A DNA stretch of 64,000 nt from Takakia lepidozioides (Eukaryota; Streptophyta; Takakiopsida; Takakiales; Takakiaceae): contig CM060731.1 of assembly GCA_030704615.1 (NCBI GenBank), forward strand, positions 89,386,756 through 89,450,755, written 5' to 3'. This document shows positions 22,000-35,355 of this stretch, piece by piece. Under the pieces are notes generated by a model, which saw nothing but the letters and a program-made list of their open reading frames with translations, searched no databases and was not told the origin of the DNA. The position numbers were made by a program, and so were the translations under genes. The number at the start of each line of letters is the position of its first letter. Position 1 is the stretch's first letter.

Positions 22000-23925
22000 G
22001 GCGAGCATGGCGGTGCTGGTGGTGGTGGGGCGTGGGGAATGCGGAGCGTGAAGCTGCAGGCGTATCGACAGACTTTGTGTTGGACGTGGACGGATCGAGC
22101 AGCGAGAAGCTGTTCTACTTCAGCTTCTCGTCTGCCTGGGGCACCCGTTACATGTAAGCACTAGGAGTAGGAGGCGAGCATGATGCATTGTAAGGAAGGC
22201 TTACTAAAACCCCGCAGAAAACCCCAGTTGCTCCAGTTCTGTGAAGGGCTCGATGGTTCCCTTTCGTGGAAAGACTTGTTTTGTTTATTTGGTGAGAGAG
22301 GCTTGGGTTTGAGGTGTTGTGGCATAATCCTGACACTGAAGAGTGTTAAGAGTTTATGGTGAGTATGTGGACGAGGATTCCTCCCCAAGCATTGTTGGTA
22401 AAACCCAGCTTTTCCCTGCTTTTCTCTCTCTTTGGTTTTCCTGGAGGACTCCAATTGTGAGGTTCGAAACCAGTGTTTATAGGCGAACCCCCCACCAAGC
22501 ACTCGGCCTTTTTTTTCTTAGACTTTGGCTTCTTACGTGTCTTCCTTCATGGGTTTGAGGTTATTTGTGAGGCTATCTTTCACTTGGTGACGTGGACGTG
22601 TCCTGCATGTATGTTAAAATTTAGATTGTTGCATCTCTCAGTGCGAGGCCTCTGAAAACCCCTCTTCCCGTTCCTCTTTTCAGTCTCTGATTGGCAGCTT
22701 TGAAAGAAGTAAGAGAGCTCTGCGACTTTTCAACTTCTTTGGGAGTCTCCCTCTCGCTTCTCTCTTCCTCCCTCTATTTTTTTTTGTAAGAAATTCGTTC
22801 TTGGGGTTTCACATTCTCGGAAAAAGGGCTTTTTTCGTTACCTCTATCCAGGCCCGCGGCCCAAACACCCGTTTTTCCTGTCTTTGTCAACTTAGAAATT
22901 TCACATAGTGTTATCAAGATCTCATTCTTCTCCCTGGTTAGTGTCGGTTTCCTGTTGTCTCCAGATAACCAACCTTGACTTTCTTCTCTCCCTCTCTCTT
23001 TCTCCCTCCCCCCCCCTTGCACGCCATAGCTCTCCACCTCGACAAGGTTTTGTCTTCTCAGTCTCGTAGTATCAAGTGTGCAGTGCAAGCAAACCTGTGT
23101 CTCCTGCCTTCACAAGGCTTACATTCTCTTTCTTGAGATTCTCTTTGTACTGTCCCCTCTACCTTTTTCACTGTTTCCTAAATATTTTGGTAGTTTATGA
23201 GGGCACCCAACTCTGGCTCACCTTCACAGCCTTACATCACCTCTTTACAATCTCTCTCTTCTCTTCAAAAAACTGCATGCACCTCCTTTTACTTTCTTCC
23301 TCAGTGTCACCGAGTATCTGTTTCTCAGAGTCCGTGCATGCCCATGAATGTCCAGTGTCGCTGTTGATCAAACATACTAATAATCCCCTGTGTGTGTCTT
23401 GTCTGCTCCCTTTGAGAGTTAAAGTTATATCTGTTTCCAGTGGGCATATTGAACCCCTGGTCCTAAGGAAGTCACCCTTTTTGTCTCTAATCTTGGTCCC
23501 TTTCAGCATTGACATATTTCTCTTTAGACCTGTTGTACATGATCCACAGATTGGATTCAGCTCAAAAATTCTCCTGGAAAGCGGTGAGAGAGATATACAT
23601 CAAGTTCACTTGGGCCACAATCACCTGACAAATGACAAGAAAAGTCAGGCAGGGAGATACTTCAGCAAATCGGAAACTACTCCCTGTGAAGCAAACACCT
23701 GGTTAGCGAGGGGTGTGATTTTGCAGCCCAGTGTGGTTGCTCTCACTTCTGAGTCTTTGACTCGGTTTATCTTTTTGTTCTGGTAGGGAAACAGGAGAGA
23801 CAATTACAAGAAAAGGAACTGTTGGCAGAGGCACTCTTGCTCTTCCTACGGATAAACACGAGGAGAGGTTTCAAGACGCAGCAATCTGTCCTCTCTCGTC
23901 TGTGTGCAAAAGCAGTTAAGGTGGA
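22000..23925 (+). other. 5' flank / possible 5' UTR of the ARID gene
   Basis: Pyrimidine-rich, TCTC-laden DNA (22660-23300) of the kind seen upstream of plant start codons. A frame ending at a GTAAGC donor (22150-22155) could be a 5' exon, but nothing confirms it. An AG lies just upstream of the ATG at 23926, so a UTR intron is possible. No other gene was seen. Confidence 0.35.
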
Positions 23926-26900
23926 ATGACAAAGGTGGCTGATGGAAGCTCAATAAGGATGTCGGTTCTCCCAGAAGTGCCTGTACTGGTGAATGGTCAA
24001 CCTGAGGGCATAGAACCAGTGCACCTATCAGTTCCAGTGCCTGCTTGCTCTGACGGCCCCTTAGAAAGCCCATCACAAATCAAGAGGGAGGCAGAAGGGG
24101 GAACACCGCCTAAGGTTGAGAACGACAAGGCGAAAAGTGAATCTGACAGAAATGGTTTTGGCAGGGGGGAGGACATGGAGCTCACTGTTGAGAATTTTGA
24201 GGGAGTAGAAGATGTGGAGGAAGAGATAGAACAAGTTACTGTAGGTGATGAAGCCAAAGCAAATACTGTGGAGAAGGAGACTCAGCTGAAAGGAGACGAC
24301 ATAGGTGGAAAGAAAGAGCAAGTTGTTGCTGAAGGACCTGCTCCTGGGGGGACTCAGGCCAGAGTAGATCATGTGGAGGACACTCTGGCCAAAGTAGATG
24401 ATGTAGAGGGACACAAAGAGAAGGTTGTTCTTGAAGAAGCTGCTGCCGGGGGGAGTCAGGCTAAAGTAGACCATGTGGAGAAGGAGACTAAGGCCACGGT
24501 AGGGGAAATGGAAAAGGACACTCAGACCACAGTAGATGAGATAGAGGGAGACAAAGAGCAAGTTGTTGTGGAGGGAACTGCTTCTGGGGAGACTCAGTCC
24601 AAGGCAGAACATATGGAGGAGGACACTCAGGCCAAAGTGGAACATGTTGAGAAGGAGCCCCACGCCACAGTAGAAGATATGGGGAAGGACACTTTGACCA
24701 CAGTAGATGTGACAGAGGGACATACAGAGCAAGTTATAGTCGAAGCAGCTGTTTCTAAGGGTAACAAGTCCAAAGTAGATGAGGTGGAGGAGAGTCGTGC
24801 CAAAGAAGATGATGTGCCTGGAGAGAGAGAACAAGTTATTGTTCAAGCAGCCACATCTGGAGAGGGACAGGCCACGGTTGAAGCTGTGGAGGAGGAGGTA
24901 TTGATGCATGAAAGGGAAAGCAATGTTGTTGTGCTGAATGTAGGTCCTATGAAGGTCGACGAAGCCGATGCCAAGTATCACTGCAATGGAGATGAGACAG
25001 AAGAGGAACAGAATATAGAAGGGACCAAGTTGTCAGATGCCATGGTGGTGGATGGCAAAGAGGAAGAAACTTCACATGGTATGGTCATTGAGGTGGAAAA
25101 TAAAGCGGAAGATTGTGTTGGAGATGATTTGATGGAAATGGCCGATGAGGTGTTAGATGAAACCCAGCACAACCTGGACGAGAATGCTGAGGTAGGGGTG
25201 AGCAAAGGAGGAAAGGAGATGGAGAAGAGGGAAGGCAGGCATGCAAACCATCCAGTGAATAAATTGGCAGATAAAATGGCTTTAGAAATGGCAGATGAAT
25301 TGGCAGGTGAGATGGCAGATAAGATGGCTGCCGAGTTGGCTGATGAGTTGGCAGATGAAGATCAAGTGATTGAAGGAGATGAGACCATGGCGGAGGAAGG
25401 CCAAGATGATGTGCTTCACAGCACTGAAGGCGAGGAGGGCAATGAAGGTGGGGAAATAGACGAAGAGGACGGCCACAAGGTTGAAGATGATGATGGTGAT
25501 GAGGGTACTGTAGAGCAGCAGATGTCATTTGTTCAGCACCTCGAGAAATTTTTTAAGGAGCAAAATTTTGAATACAAGCCACCAAAATTTTATGGTGCGA
25601 AAGTGAACGTGCTCAAGTAAGTTCCAGGGGCTGGAGTTTTGCACCTACAACAGATAGATGACCTTCCCAAATGCAGTTTGAGCTGGCTGTGGATCTTGAC
25701 AATAGTTCTAATGTGTTTCTATGGCTGATAGAGCCCACCCCTGAAAGGGGGCATTACAAGCAAGGGGAAGAGGCTCCTACTCTCTCTCTCTTGTAATGTT
25801 GGATTTTGCACTAGGAACTCCTGTCCTTCAGCTCTAGTTGCTAAGCTACAGTTCTTTAAATGTGGGGTGCAGGCTTTGGAGGGTTGTAACCAGGATGGGC
25901 GGCTACGATCATGTATTCTCCTTTACATATTTTGGGAATCAAATTTGTATGATGTCTGCATAATTTCAATCTAATTGGGTTTGCATACTTAGAAACTACC
26001 CACACATGTTGGTCTTAGATTAATGGCTGAAATGAAGGAGAGAGTGAGAGAGGGCTCTGGCAAAGTCAGGATTACTGTCAGATACTTTTGAGACCTTGGT
26101 GCAAAATATGTGCTTTTACAAATGAACGCTAGACATGCTGAAAACAGATTTAGTTGGTGGGGACCATCCACTAGTGGGAGCTCTGCCTGAGGGCATGTTA
26201 AGATGACAATGCTTGTCAGGATGTAGATTATGTGTGGCAACTGTTGGAATATGGAAATAGCCATTGAATATTGTACTACACGTTAGAACAGGAATGTTTA
26301 CTTAAACTTAGAAGAGGAGGCTCCAGACCAGCTAGGCTTTCCCACATTTGTCTGCATGCAAGATATGGCACTAGTTTTTTCGACTTCACCCTGTATCTGC
26401 TAGGCAGCAATTGTAGAGTGCCGTGCTCTAAAGCCAAGTACATGGCCTCACCTTCCTGTGCTGGTCTTCCTATGTGCTGTTGTGTGTAGGTTACGGCCAG
26501 CAAGCTTTGGCGAACGGTTGGTGAGAAGTTTGATCCCCCCAAGTGAGCTCCTCTCCTTTGTGGGGGTTGTTTGGCACAGTCGGGTTTGGCTTCATTTATT
26601 TGCTGTTTTTCTGCCTTTGTCTGTTATTTCAGAGGTATATTCGTCTTTGGTCATAGGATCCTCATTATATCTCTGGTTAGCTCTTCAATGTGAGTTTCAA
26701 AGTATACTAGGCTCTCACATAGATGTAGGTTCTTTCCAAGGTCTTCTTTTTTCTTCCGGCATTCTGCATGGTTTCTTTGTTGCCTTGGATATGTTCTCGG
26801 CATTTCAGCTACTTTGAGTCTGTATCTTCTCTGAGTCACAATAAGCTTGTGACTTTTTGAAACAGTCAGGCTCTGATCAGAAGGGAAGAGAACGTACTCA

Positions 26901-29900
26901 TGCCGTTCCCTGCAAACGTTGGCTTGCCATAGCCTTTCTGCTATTGACCCCACGGGAAACTAACCCTCCCAGAGCCTTTTGTGGGGTTTGCACCCACCAT
27001 GGTTTATCAGAAGGGAATAGATTGTACTCATAAGACATTGTTTGCCGTAGCCTTGTGGCCATTGACCCCGCGCCCAGTTTGAACGGAACATAAAGGGACA
27101 GAAACTACCTTTGTCAGGGGCTGATGCCGGTAGTATGATTTACCTTGGAATAAACAGTTGATCCGAGATTTCCAGATATCCTCCAGAAATCCCTTCACAC
27201 AAGCATCAATCTGATGTGTGATTTGCCCAATAGCTAGAGCCCAAAAGGGCCTGGGCTTTTGGCTCAGCCTCAAGATTTTCAAAGTTGTTAAACAGAGGTA
27301 CAGGCACAATTTCCTTGATGGAATTGAAGAGGGTGTCCCGTTGGTGAGAGTACCCAGGACAATGAATCAGGAAGTGAATATTGTCTTCAGGTTGCCCACA
27401 CAACGGGCACTTACAATCCCCCTTTCCTCTCTGCGACTGTTTGTTGTTCAAAGGTAGGCTACCCGCCCTGAGTTTGAATTTCAGTCTAGTGCCGAGGGTG
27501 GGTAGACCCTTGAGGTCATCCATGATGGCCTCTACCATGTCACAGACTGGAAACAGGTTCAGGGAAGTTTTCTGCCTACCTTCATTTTCTTCAGACAATT
27601 TCCAGGCAATAGACATGGCTTCGGAAACTTCAGCTTCTAAGCCAGATTTATCGGCTAGTGGACTAAGATTCAGATCCTTGAAAATCTCTTCTACCCTTTT
27701 CCGCCAGGATTTAGCCTGTTTGACAGGGCGGTCCTGCTTCCAAGATATAGAGTCGATTAACTTAGGATATCTGGTATTAGCCATACGTTGCAGCTGACCC
27801 CACCATCTGAATTCATTGCGTCTGGAGCTTAAGGGAGGATTGCCAAACCCACGAACAGCCACATTAGCTGTTTTGGAGCATGCTGACATGCACTTCTTGA
27901 GCACCCCGACTTGGATGGATTCAAGAGACTTAGCCTGGTTGGAGTTATCAACCCATACAGCAGATGCATACTCCAAGGCCGGCCTGATAACCCGGCAAAG
28001 CATGGTTTTTTTTACTTCAGAGTTGATCCCTCTGCAGAAGGGAATAGAATGCACTCGTAAGACCTTGTTTGCCATAGCCTTGTGGCCATAAACCCAGAAG
28101 GAATACAATGTAAGAGATGAGGGGAGCGGGGAAGGAGCCGAGACATCAAGACAGAAGCAGAGATGTTGTAATTAGACTTAGGCTTATGCCTAGACCCAGC
28201 TTCTTGTTTGCTGGAGCAGAGAGATCAGGAAATAGGGAGAGAGGTGTGAGGATACGGGTCGGGACACCAACCGCAACTGCTCTCCATTAGTAGCTCTCCA
28301 ATCCATGCAGTATCAGCTGTATGTCTGGAGAAACAGTGTGGATCTTTTTGTCTACTACTTTCTATACCAAAGTACCACTCATTATATGAGTGCTGCGGCA
28401 ACAGAGTTTTCCACCCAACCCTTCCTCAACATTCTGTTGATGATGCTGGTTTACCACCATCTTGCACCTGCAAATGTCTTTGGTTTTGTTTCATACATAA
28501 AAGACAAGCACTCAGGTTATTGTTTGGATGAGGAGCCATGCACCCTTGGTTCCACAGATATGGAGTCAAGCTAGAATTGAGGTGGAAAGAATGTAAAGCT
28601 GATGTGTTGGGATGAATTTGCTTGCAGGAGATGTACCACACTTTCTTGGTCCTTCCGAAAATCCTACGAAAAGGTAAACACTGGGGAAGTTTTTACCCTC
28701 AAATTGTCTTTTAGGCTTTTGCGTTATCTGGCAGTGCTGGAACAGACACCCACACTCTTTTGTTTGTAGCAAGAGGGGAATGGAGGGGCACCATTTGTAT
28801 ATCCCTTGTAACAGTATCAGCGGTGAAACTGGAAACATTTTCTGGTATGGAATGGACATGGTATGGAAAAGAGTTTTGTCCTTGGTCCAGAACAACGAAG
28901 AAATGTCTTAAATAGACCGGGGAGTAGGTCAGGGCTCTACTCTCCCCTGTTCTTATTGAGGTTTTCATATGACAACTACATGGTACCGAAGTGTCAAGAA
29001 GAACAACTGGTCTTTCGGATAACATCGTAGGCCACGTGGATGATCCATCACGTCTGGCTGATTGATAACTTGCTATAGGTGCACTCACTTTGGAGTGAAA
29101 AGTCTCCTTGGATTGTTGCCAATAGTCTACACTCAGCACAGGAAAGGGTTTGATGCAATTGCTGGAAAGGATTTTCCGAACAAAGCAGTGGAAAGAAGGA
29201 TGTTAGCCTGTATCCTGTATGGGGAGATGTCTTTGCTTTGAAATAGGTTGACAGACTTACAGCTTGCTGCTGTTTAAAATTGCATTTCAGATTCAATTAG
29301 GAATGTAAGTGCAGCAGTCTAGTCTGAATCCAACACCATGCTTTGCCACGGAAAGAGAGGAATTTGAATCGAGGAGGTGGTACCAAGTGGCTGGAATGGG
29401 TTAGACATTCATTCGGAAGAGTATTGCACCTCTTTCTCAAATGAGTATTATGACGATGTCAAAGGCGGTACTCTCTTGAGTTTCAAGTCACAGATCAAAA
29501 TAAATGTCATGACATTTTCAGGAGATAGCCTTCTGTTGTGTCAAGGTAAGTCCTGTGACTGGAGTGAGCCTTTATGGATTGATTGTTAGCCCTGTCCTTC
29601 TCCTTCTTCATTCCCCTTATTTGCTCCATATAGACCAGGAGCTGGGTCTATGGCCTCAAGGCCATGGCAACAACATGGAGGGATCTGGTCTTTGAGCTTC
29701 CAGTGTTCCCCTTGCCCTTTGCAAAATCGATGTGAAGGGAGGAAGGCTGTGAAATGTTTGGTCTCCAGATAAAGGCCAAGTTTGGGACCAAGGTCCAAAG
29801 TTTACTGACAAATGTATTGATTCCTTAGATACAGCAGTATGTCATCATGCTTTATTGGGAGTGCAATTAGTGTCTTATGTCCCTTTCAACAACCTTTGTT

Positions 29901-32900
29901 TGCTGCATGTAGTATGAGTCAATAGTTGAACATGCATGCAATCCACCTTACATCCAGTCAAAGAAGCATGTTATCATTTTGGAAATTACAGGCACTGCTG
30001 GACTACGAGAGATTCAAGACAGGGGTTCCACCACTGGCAAGTGCCTCCCAGAAGCACAGACAGAATGATGGCACCTATATGGGGGGTGACGGCAAGGCAA
30101 CAGTGTCTCCAGCTACTCCCCTCTCTCAGGTTTGTGCCCTCTCAACTTCTGAGTTCCTGTATGGCAAATTCGAATATTCAATTCTTTATGGCCCCCTTTG
30201 AAGTAGACATAACATATCTTTCGTTTCTACTGATACTGCTACTCCAAGTAACTGTTGTTGCCGCAAAAGTCCATGACAAGTTTTAGTCGCAACACATTTG
30301 TTCCGCTGTGACTTGCTGCTGTATCAGAGTCCAGCTACAATATGAGTAGTTAATGTTCTGCTGTCTCTGGGAGCCTAGCCCAGGTTGGTGGGTAATGGAG
30401 ACCGGATGATGGAGGTTTGCACTGAGCAGCCTATGAACACCTTTGTTGTTGATTCTGCCCTTTCACTAAAGGAGCTCCCTTTACTAGCCATTTTGGTAAC
30501 TGTGATTTAATTAATGAGTTCAGTTTGTTGTTTATCTAAACCTCCAAGCTTCTCCAGTTGCACCCCCATGCCTAATAATTGAGTTTGTGTTGGGAGCCAA
30601 CACCTTAGAACTTCAGGTAGAAATGGATAGGCTAGTACTTGTTTTCATGGTATTCTCAAGCATATGCTTCCTTTGCAGCCAAGCTCAGGGCCAATCACTG
30701 GATCAGGGCGGGCCCGGCGAGATTCTGCTGCACGTGCGATGCAGGGCTGGCATTCACAACGTATGGGCAATGAAGAAGTCCAGGACCCGGTTACAAAAGT
30801 ATTTGGCAAACAACTTCATCTATTTACCAACTAAAAGATCTACTTTGGAGTTGATTTGCTCTTTTTTGTGCTTCTGGTTTCTAGCTGGGATTTTGTTTGC
30901 TGTTTCAATTTTTAGTATTTAAAGGTTATTTTACAGGGTTAGAAAATCATGGCCAAGGAGCACTCCCTCTGAGCTTCGCACCATTTCATTTCTAACTGAC
31001 AAAATGGTCAATGTTCACCCAAGGTCTCATGTTCATGTTGAAGGCCTTTCTACGTTGAATGCTTGAGACTGCTGGTACAGTCCCCTTGCTTGGGTGTCTT
31101 CTTTTGTTCTTATTAAAATGTCAGTGGTTTTAACCTGTTTGCCAGCAATTTTATTTTAGGCCCATTGTTGCATGTGACAGGAGAAAGGTTCTGGTGGAAA
31201 ATATGTGAAGAAGGAAAAGAAACTCACAACTATAGGTATTTAGAGCTCCTGTGTTATATCTGCTTGGATATAGCATGACTACTCTGTATCTATGGATTGA
31301 GATGGCTGCTAGGGCTTCAATAGAGCTTACAATCCTGGTTTGACAGCACCCACTCAAGTGCAGCACTTTGTCAGTGCGATGTTGGTTTCTCTTAAAGGAC
31401 AAGAGTTAGAGCATCTACGGCAGCCAGTCTCTCCCTCTGCATGAACATGAAGACATGGGAGTGTGATTATAGTTTGTCACCAACAAATGAATGAGCCTGG
31501 CATGTATTGGCTCTAAGCCATTGTTATAATTCTTCTCTGGGTAAAAACTTTTGTGATCACGATCGTTATCTAAAACATTTAGTAGTTGGAAGCTTCTGTC
31601 ATGTCTTTCTTCTGTTGTTCTCAAATGCACCTCTTGATGACAACTACCTGCAGGCGTTGGGTTAAAGAGGAAAGGGACCCCTAATGTGCTGGAGCGAGCT
31701 GTTAAAGCTATTAGGGCGAAGGGCAGGCCACCATCCGATGAAGAAAGTCCACCTAGCAATTCAGCAGTTGCTAACACTGGTAAGCGAAGTTCAAAACAGG
31801 ATTCCATGAGACGCCCAGCCAAGGCTAAGCAAGATGAGCCTCTGGGTGGCATCAACCCTCCAATTGCCAATGAGGGTCCTGAAGCTGACTGGGTCAAGAT
31901 CAATGTCCTTAAACATGTAAGGTCAACAACAGCCAACCAGTATTTCTGTCCATCTCTGTACTGTAATTTGACGTTAGATGCATCTGTGTTATTCAACTCC
32001 TGTCCTTTTGGCCTCCCCCGGGTGAAATAAAGTTCTCTCTCTCTCACACACTGAAGGGTGAATGTCGTTTCTTCTGCGCTGCCTGCTGTGAGATCGAGGG
32101 CAGGGTTTTAGAGATACCTCATCCCTGGCAGAGGCCCTTTTTATGAGAACTCAGAGTCCTTGCAAGAGGCACTAAGCCTTCATACAATGTTTGGGGTTTG
32201 ATTTTCTTATTTAGTTTCTCTGGTTCTCATTGTTGTTCTACTGTGTCCCATCCCCTCTGGCCTCTGGCGGACATAACACATCTCCTTATTGCTTGTTGGT
32301 TTTGTTTCTCTCACATGGATGCAGTACAACCTCTCTCAGCTAGAGAAGCAGTGGCGGTTCAGTTTAGATCTTTTTACTTTGTTGTGAACCCCAGCCCATT
32401 TTCAAAGCTCAATTCCCTGCGGTTAGCTCTGTTTCTGTTGGTGATGTTGACAGTCAGTCACATGGAAGCAAGACTAAGTTGCCAAGAGGACGGATAAATT
32501 TTGTAGTCCTTGAACATCTCAGAGACAGAGGCCGAGGAGTATCACTAGTCTAACCATAGAAAAGTTGCTGCTCAAAAGCTGAAGTTGGGCAATTTTCTTC
32601 AGAGCTTCTGATAAACAAGCAAGCTGGAGTCAAGAACCGTGTTAAGAGCCATGCCTCGTGGACACTAGGGTGAGAGTATGCTGTAACTATGTCCACTACT
32701 TGAGCTATCTTCCTTTATGATACTGACCTTCCTCCCCCCATAGGTTGCAGAGTCTGATCAGACTCTCTGTCTCTCGCTGTCACACATAGTACAAACCATT
32801 TCTGACTAATAATGTCTTTGTGTCAAAGGGGAACAAATCTTGCCCTAGTCGACTTTTGAGTTTGCTCAACAAGGATCGCTGCTGTTGTGGCATGTGATGG

Positions 32901-34125
32901 TTGGGGGTTCACCCTGGGTCTTACATCGTAGCTGGCACTGATTAGGAAAGTGCATGTTATGGGTTTGCAGCTGGATTGCTTCGAGATTTATGCTCTTGTT
33001 CCTGGACTCGCTCGTGAGGAGGTCAGTGATGCACTTCTCATCTCCCTTGGCTTTGCAAATCCTTCTGTATGTGAGGCATAATTTGGCAGCAGAATAGAGA
33101 TGTGAAAAAAACATGTCGTGGGTATTGGCAAAGGCTGGTCGGTCGGAAGGCAGATACAAGGAGTTTGGGGAGTGTGAACAGCCTAAAGAAACATGTGTGA
33201 TATCTATTCCTCCTTTCTATGCTTTGCATTTTGTGCTGGCAGGTGCGCATACAGTGTGAGCCAGGAGGCAGGCTTGTGATTGCTGGAATACCTGAGGATC
33301 CTGACAATCCATGGGGTGTGACTCCATTCAGAAAGGTAAGATTCTCTAGTTTTGACTAGAGAGAGAAAATGCATTTGCCTGAGCTTGGTATCCTTGCATT
33401 TTATCACTTATGAGGAAGTAAAGAGCGTAGAACCCACCCTGGTTGCGATGGAGCAGAAGAGGGGTTGGAGAGTGGGGGAACAGGAGAATCAGAATGGGCT
33501 CCACCACACTGCAGAAGGCTTTGGGTTGTCTCAGTGTTCAGAGTTACGCAGCCTACTGCTAGGTGAACCTCATGGTGAGCTGTGGGGGAGGTTCCCTTGA
33601 GGTTCTCGTCGAGTCCCATCTTTTATGTAGCATGGACGAGATATCTGCAAATCGTCAGCTCAGTCATTGGGCTCCAATTTTTCCATCAACTCCCCTAGGT
33701 TTGGTCTTGAGAGATGAGCTCGGTATTCTCAGCAGTGGCAGGCAGGTAGGCATGGGCATCCAAGCAGGCGTTTCTAATTCTACGGAATCCCTCCTGACCC
33801 AGATAGGCACAAGAGGAGGGATTGGGACCTCTCCTAGAAGTAATGGTGTTTGTTGTTACACACTGCATTTGTGTTCCCACTCATGTTGACTTCTAGGTTC
33901 TGCTATGAAATGTACTGTCCATCTCTTCCTGTCAAACCAATGGGTGTATTGTATAGATGGTAAAGAGGGAGGAAAGGAGCACAACTTTTGATACAACTGG
34001 TGTGTGGGTGCCAACCAATGCAGGTGATAAGTTTGCCTTCACGAATTGATGCCCATCAAACTTCAGCAGTAGTAACACTCTACGGCCAACTGTATGTTCG
34101 GGTCCCAATTGCTGAAACATCTTAG
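23926..34125 (+). CDS. ARID DNA-binding protein with HSP20-like C-terminal domain
   Basis: Plant ARID5/6-type nuclear protein: an AT-rich DNA-binding ARID domain followed by an alpha-crystallin-like fold, known from chromatin-remodelling complexes. Exons: 23926-25616 (long acidic region with degenerate EEDTQAKVEHVEKE-like repeats, then QHLEKFFKEQNFEYKPPKFY), 25873-25912 (LWRVVTRMGGYDH), 26490-26542 (VTASKLWRTVGEKFDPP), 28628-28673 (RCTTLSWSFRKSYEK), 29992-30129 (ALLDYERFKTG), 30679-30798 (SAARAMQGWHSQR), 31654-31916 (VLERAVKAIRAKGRPPSDEE to DWVKINVLKH), 32971-33021 (LDCFEIYALVPGLAREE), 33243-33335 (VRIQCEPGGRLVIAGIPEDP) and 34024-34125 (VISLPSRIDAHQTSAVVTLY, stop TAG). Phases agree at most joins; the 30798/31654 join is off by one, so one small exon may be missing. 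The unusual part is the very long acidic N-terminus. An antisense LINE occupies an intron. Confidence 0.9.
26877..28108 (-). mobile_element. 5'-truncated LINE (non-LTR retrotransposon) remnant
   Basis: The minus strand encodes the C-terminal part of a LINE reverse transcriptase polyprotein: RPALEYASAVWVDNSNQAKS, ESIQVGVLKKCMSACSKTAN, FRWWGQLQRMANTRYPKLI, and a terminal Cys/His knuckle KCPLCGQPEDNIHFLIHCPG (28108-27206). Downstream on the same strand, two decayed repeats of the NGHKATANNVL/YGHKAMANKVL segment occur (27080-27005 and 26960-26880). It lies antisense inside the ARID gene intron 26543-28627. The open frame of 300 codons is surprisingly clean, so the insertion may be fairly young. 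Confidence 0.8.
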
Positions 34126-35355
34126 TACAATGTGTTTCTGAAATACTTCAGAAACTTGTCCGAGGCTTTCACAAAATCAGCCGCAGATATCAATTTGGAC
34201 AAGATGGCACACAATGTTGAATTAACCCAAACTGAGCCTATCTTCATTGTGTATACTTCACTTGCTGTCTGAACAGTTCCATTTTCCAAAGTGAAGCCTG
34301 GGTGGACGGTGTACTGCACTTCGATTGGTTAGACTACTGGAGCTTAGGCTTCTGCTTTGTGCAGTGAAAATATAGAGAAGACTTCTCTGGGGGACATATC
34401 TGTAAAACGTAGTTAAGATACAAGCCTAGCTATGGAAGATGCAGTAGTAGAGAGCTCTCGGAGAACTTCTAAATGCAATTCCACAGGGTTGTGTATGCTA
34501 GATTATTCGTCTGAGTTGATTCTTCAAGTTGTGTCTGTCTAGTGATTGTACTAAGGTTGCTCAACGAGACTAGCTATTTCAATTTCCCTTTTGGCAGTCA
34601 CTTCTAAGATACACCCCATTCTTCATGCGCATTTTCGCCACAAGCCAATCTTCCCCTCACTTTCTAAAGGCTCTCATCTCAAGTTTGATGGGGTAGGTAC
34701 CAAGTACCTCATCTTCCAGTCCATTAGATCTCCGCTTGCTTTCATGTTGAAATCGTATTAGTCAAAGTGGCGGCACTATGCAATGAAGTTCAGTTCAACC
34801 ACAATCTTCGCTTGATTCTACTTAATCGCAGTGCAATCCATATCTCCAACTCCACCTGCATGGGCTTGTTTTTCTAGTGATTCCACACCAATCGTAGGGT
34901 TTTTCGGACAGGAGGGATCACAACATGTTCATGCCATCATTTCACATTCCTAGAGAGAGAACATGTCAACACAGACTCCCACGTCCGATCAGGTACTACA
35001 TAGGTTCCGCAGCAGTTTGGAAAATCGAGGTACGAAAATTCCTGACAAGAAACGACAAGATATGAGACATGAGAGAGAAGGTGGAGTATTAAATGTGAGA
35101 AGGGAGACGGATGAATGAAGAGGGTCTAGCATGAAAGGCTGCAGCTGGCTAGGGTTGCGGTGCAGGCGCGCTGGTCAAGGAGCTTGCAAGATGGAGAGGG
35201 TGCTGGCCTTCGGGGTCTTCGCCAGCCCAGGGACGGTGTAGGAGCACTTGGGATGGAAGATCTGTAGTTGGGTTTGGAGCGGAGGGGGCTCCCTTCCCGG
35301 ATCCACAAGAAGAGGGGTTTGTTTGAAGGGTGGGAGGTTCTTGGAGGCAGCAGGG
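34126..35355. other. intergenic region
   Basis: No gene found. 35050-35355 probably includes the promoter and 5' UTR of the NEF1-like gene. An upstream in-frame extension exists to 35248 but lacks an ATG. Confidence 0.45.

Noticed and set aside
24073-24981. 302-codon minus-strand open frame inside the ARID gene exon
   Set aside because: Antisense shadow of the acidic repeat region; no start or family support.
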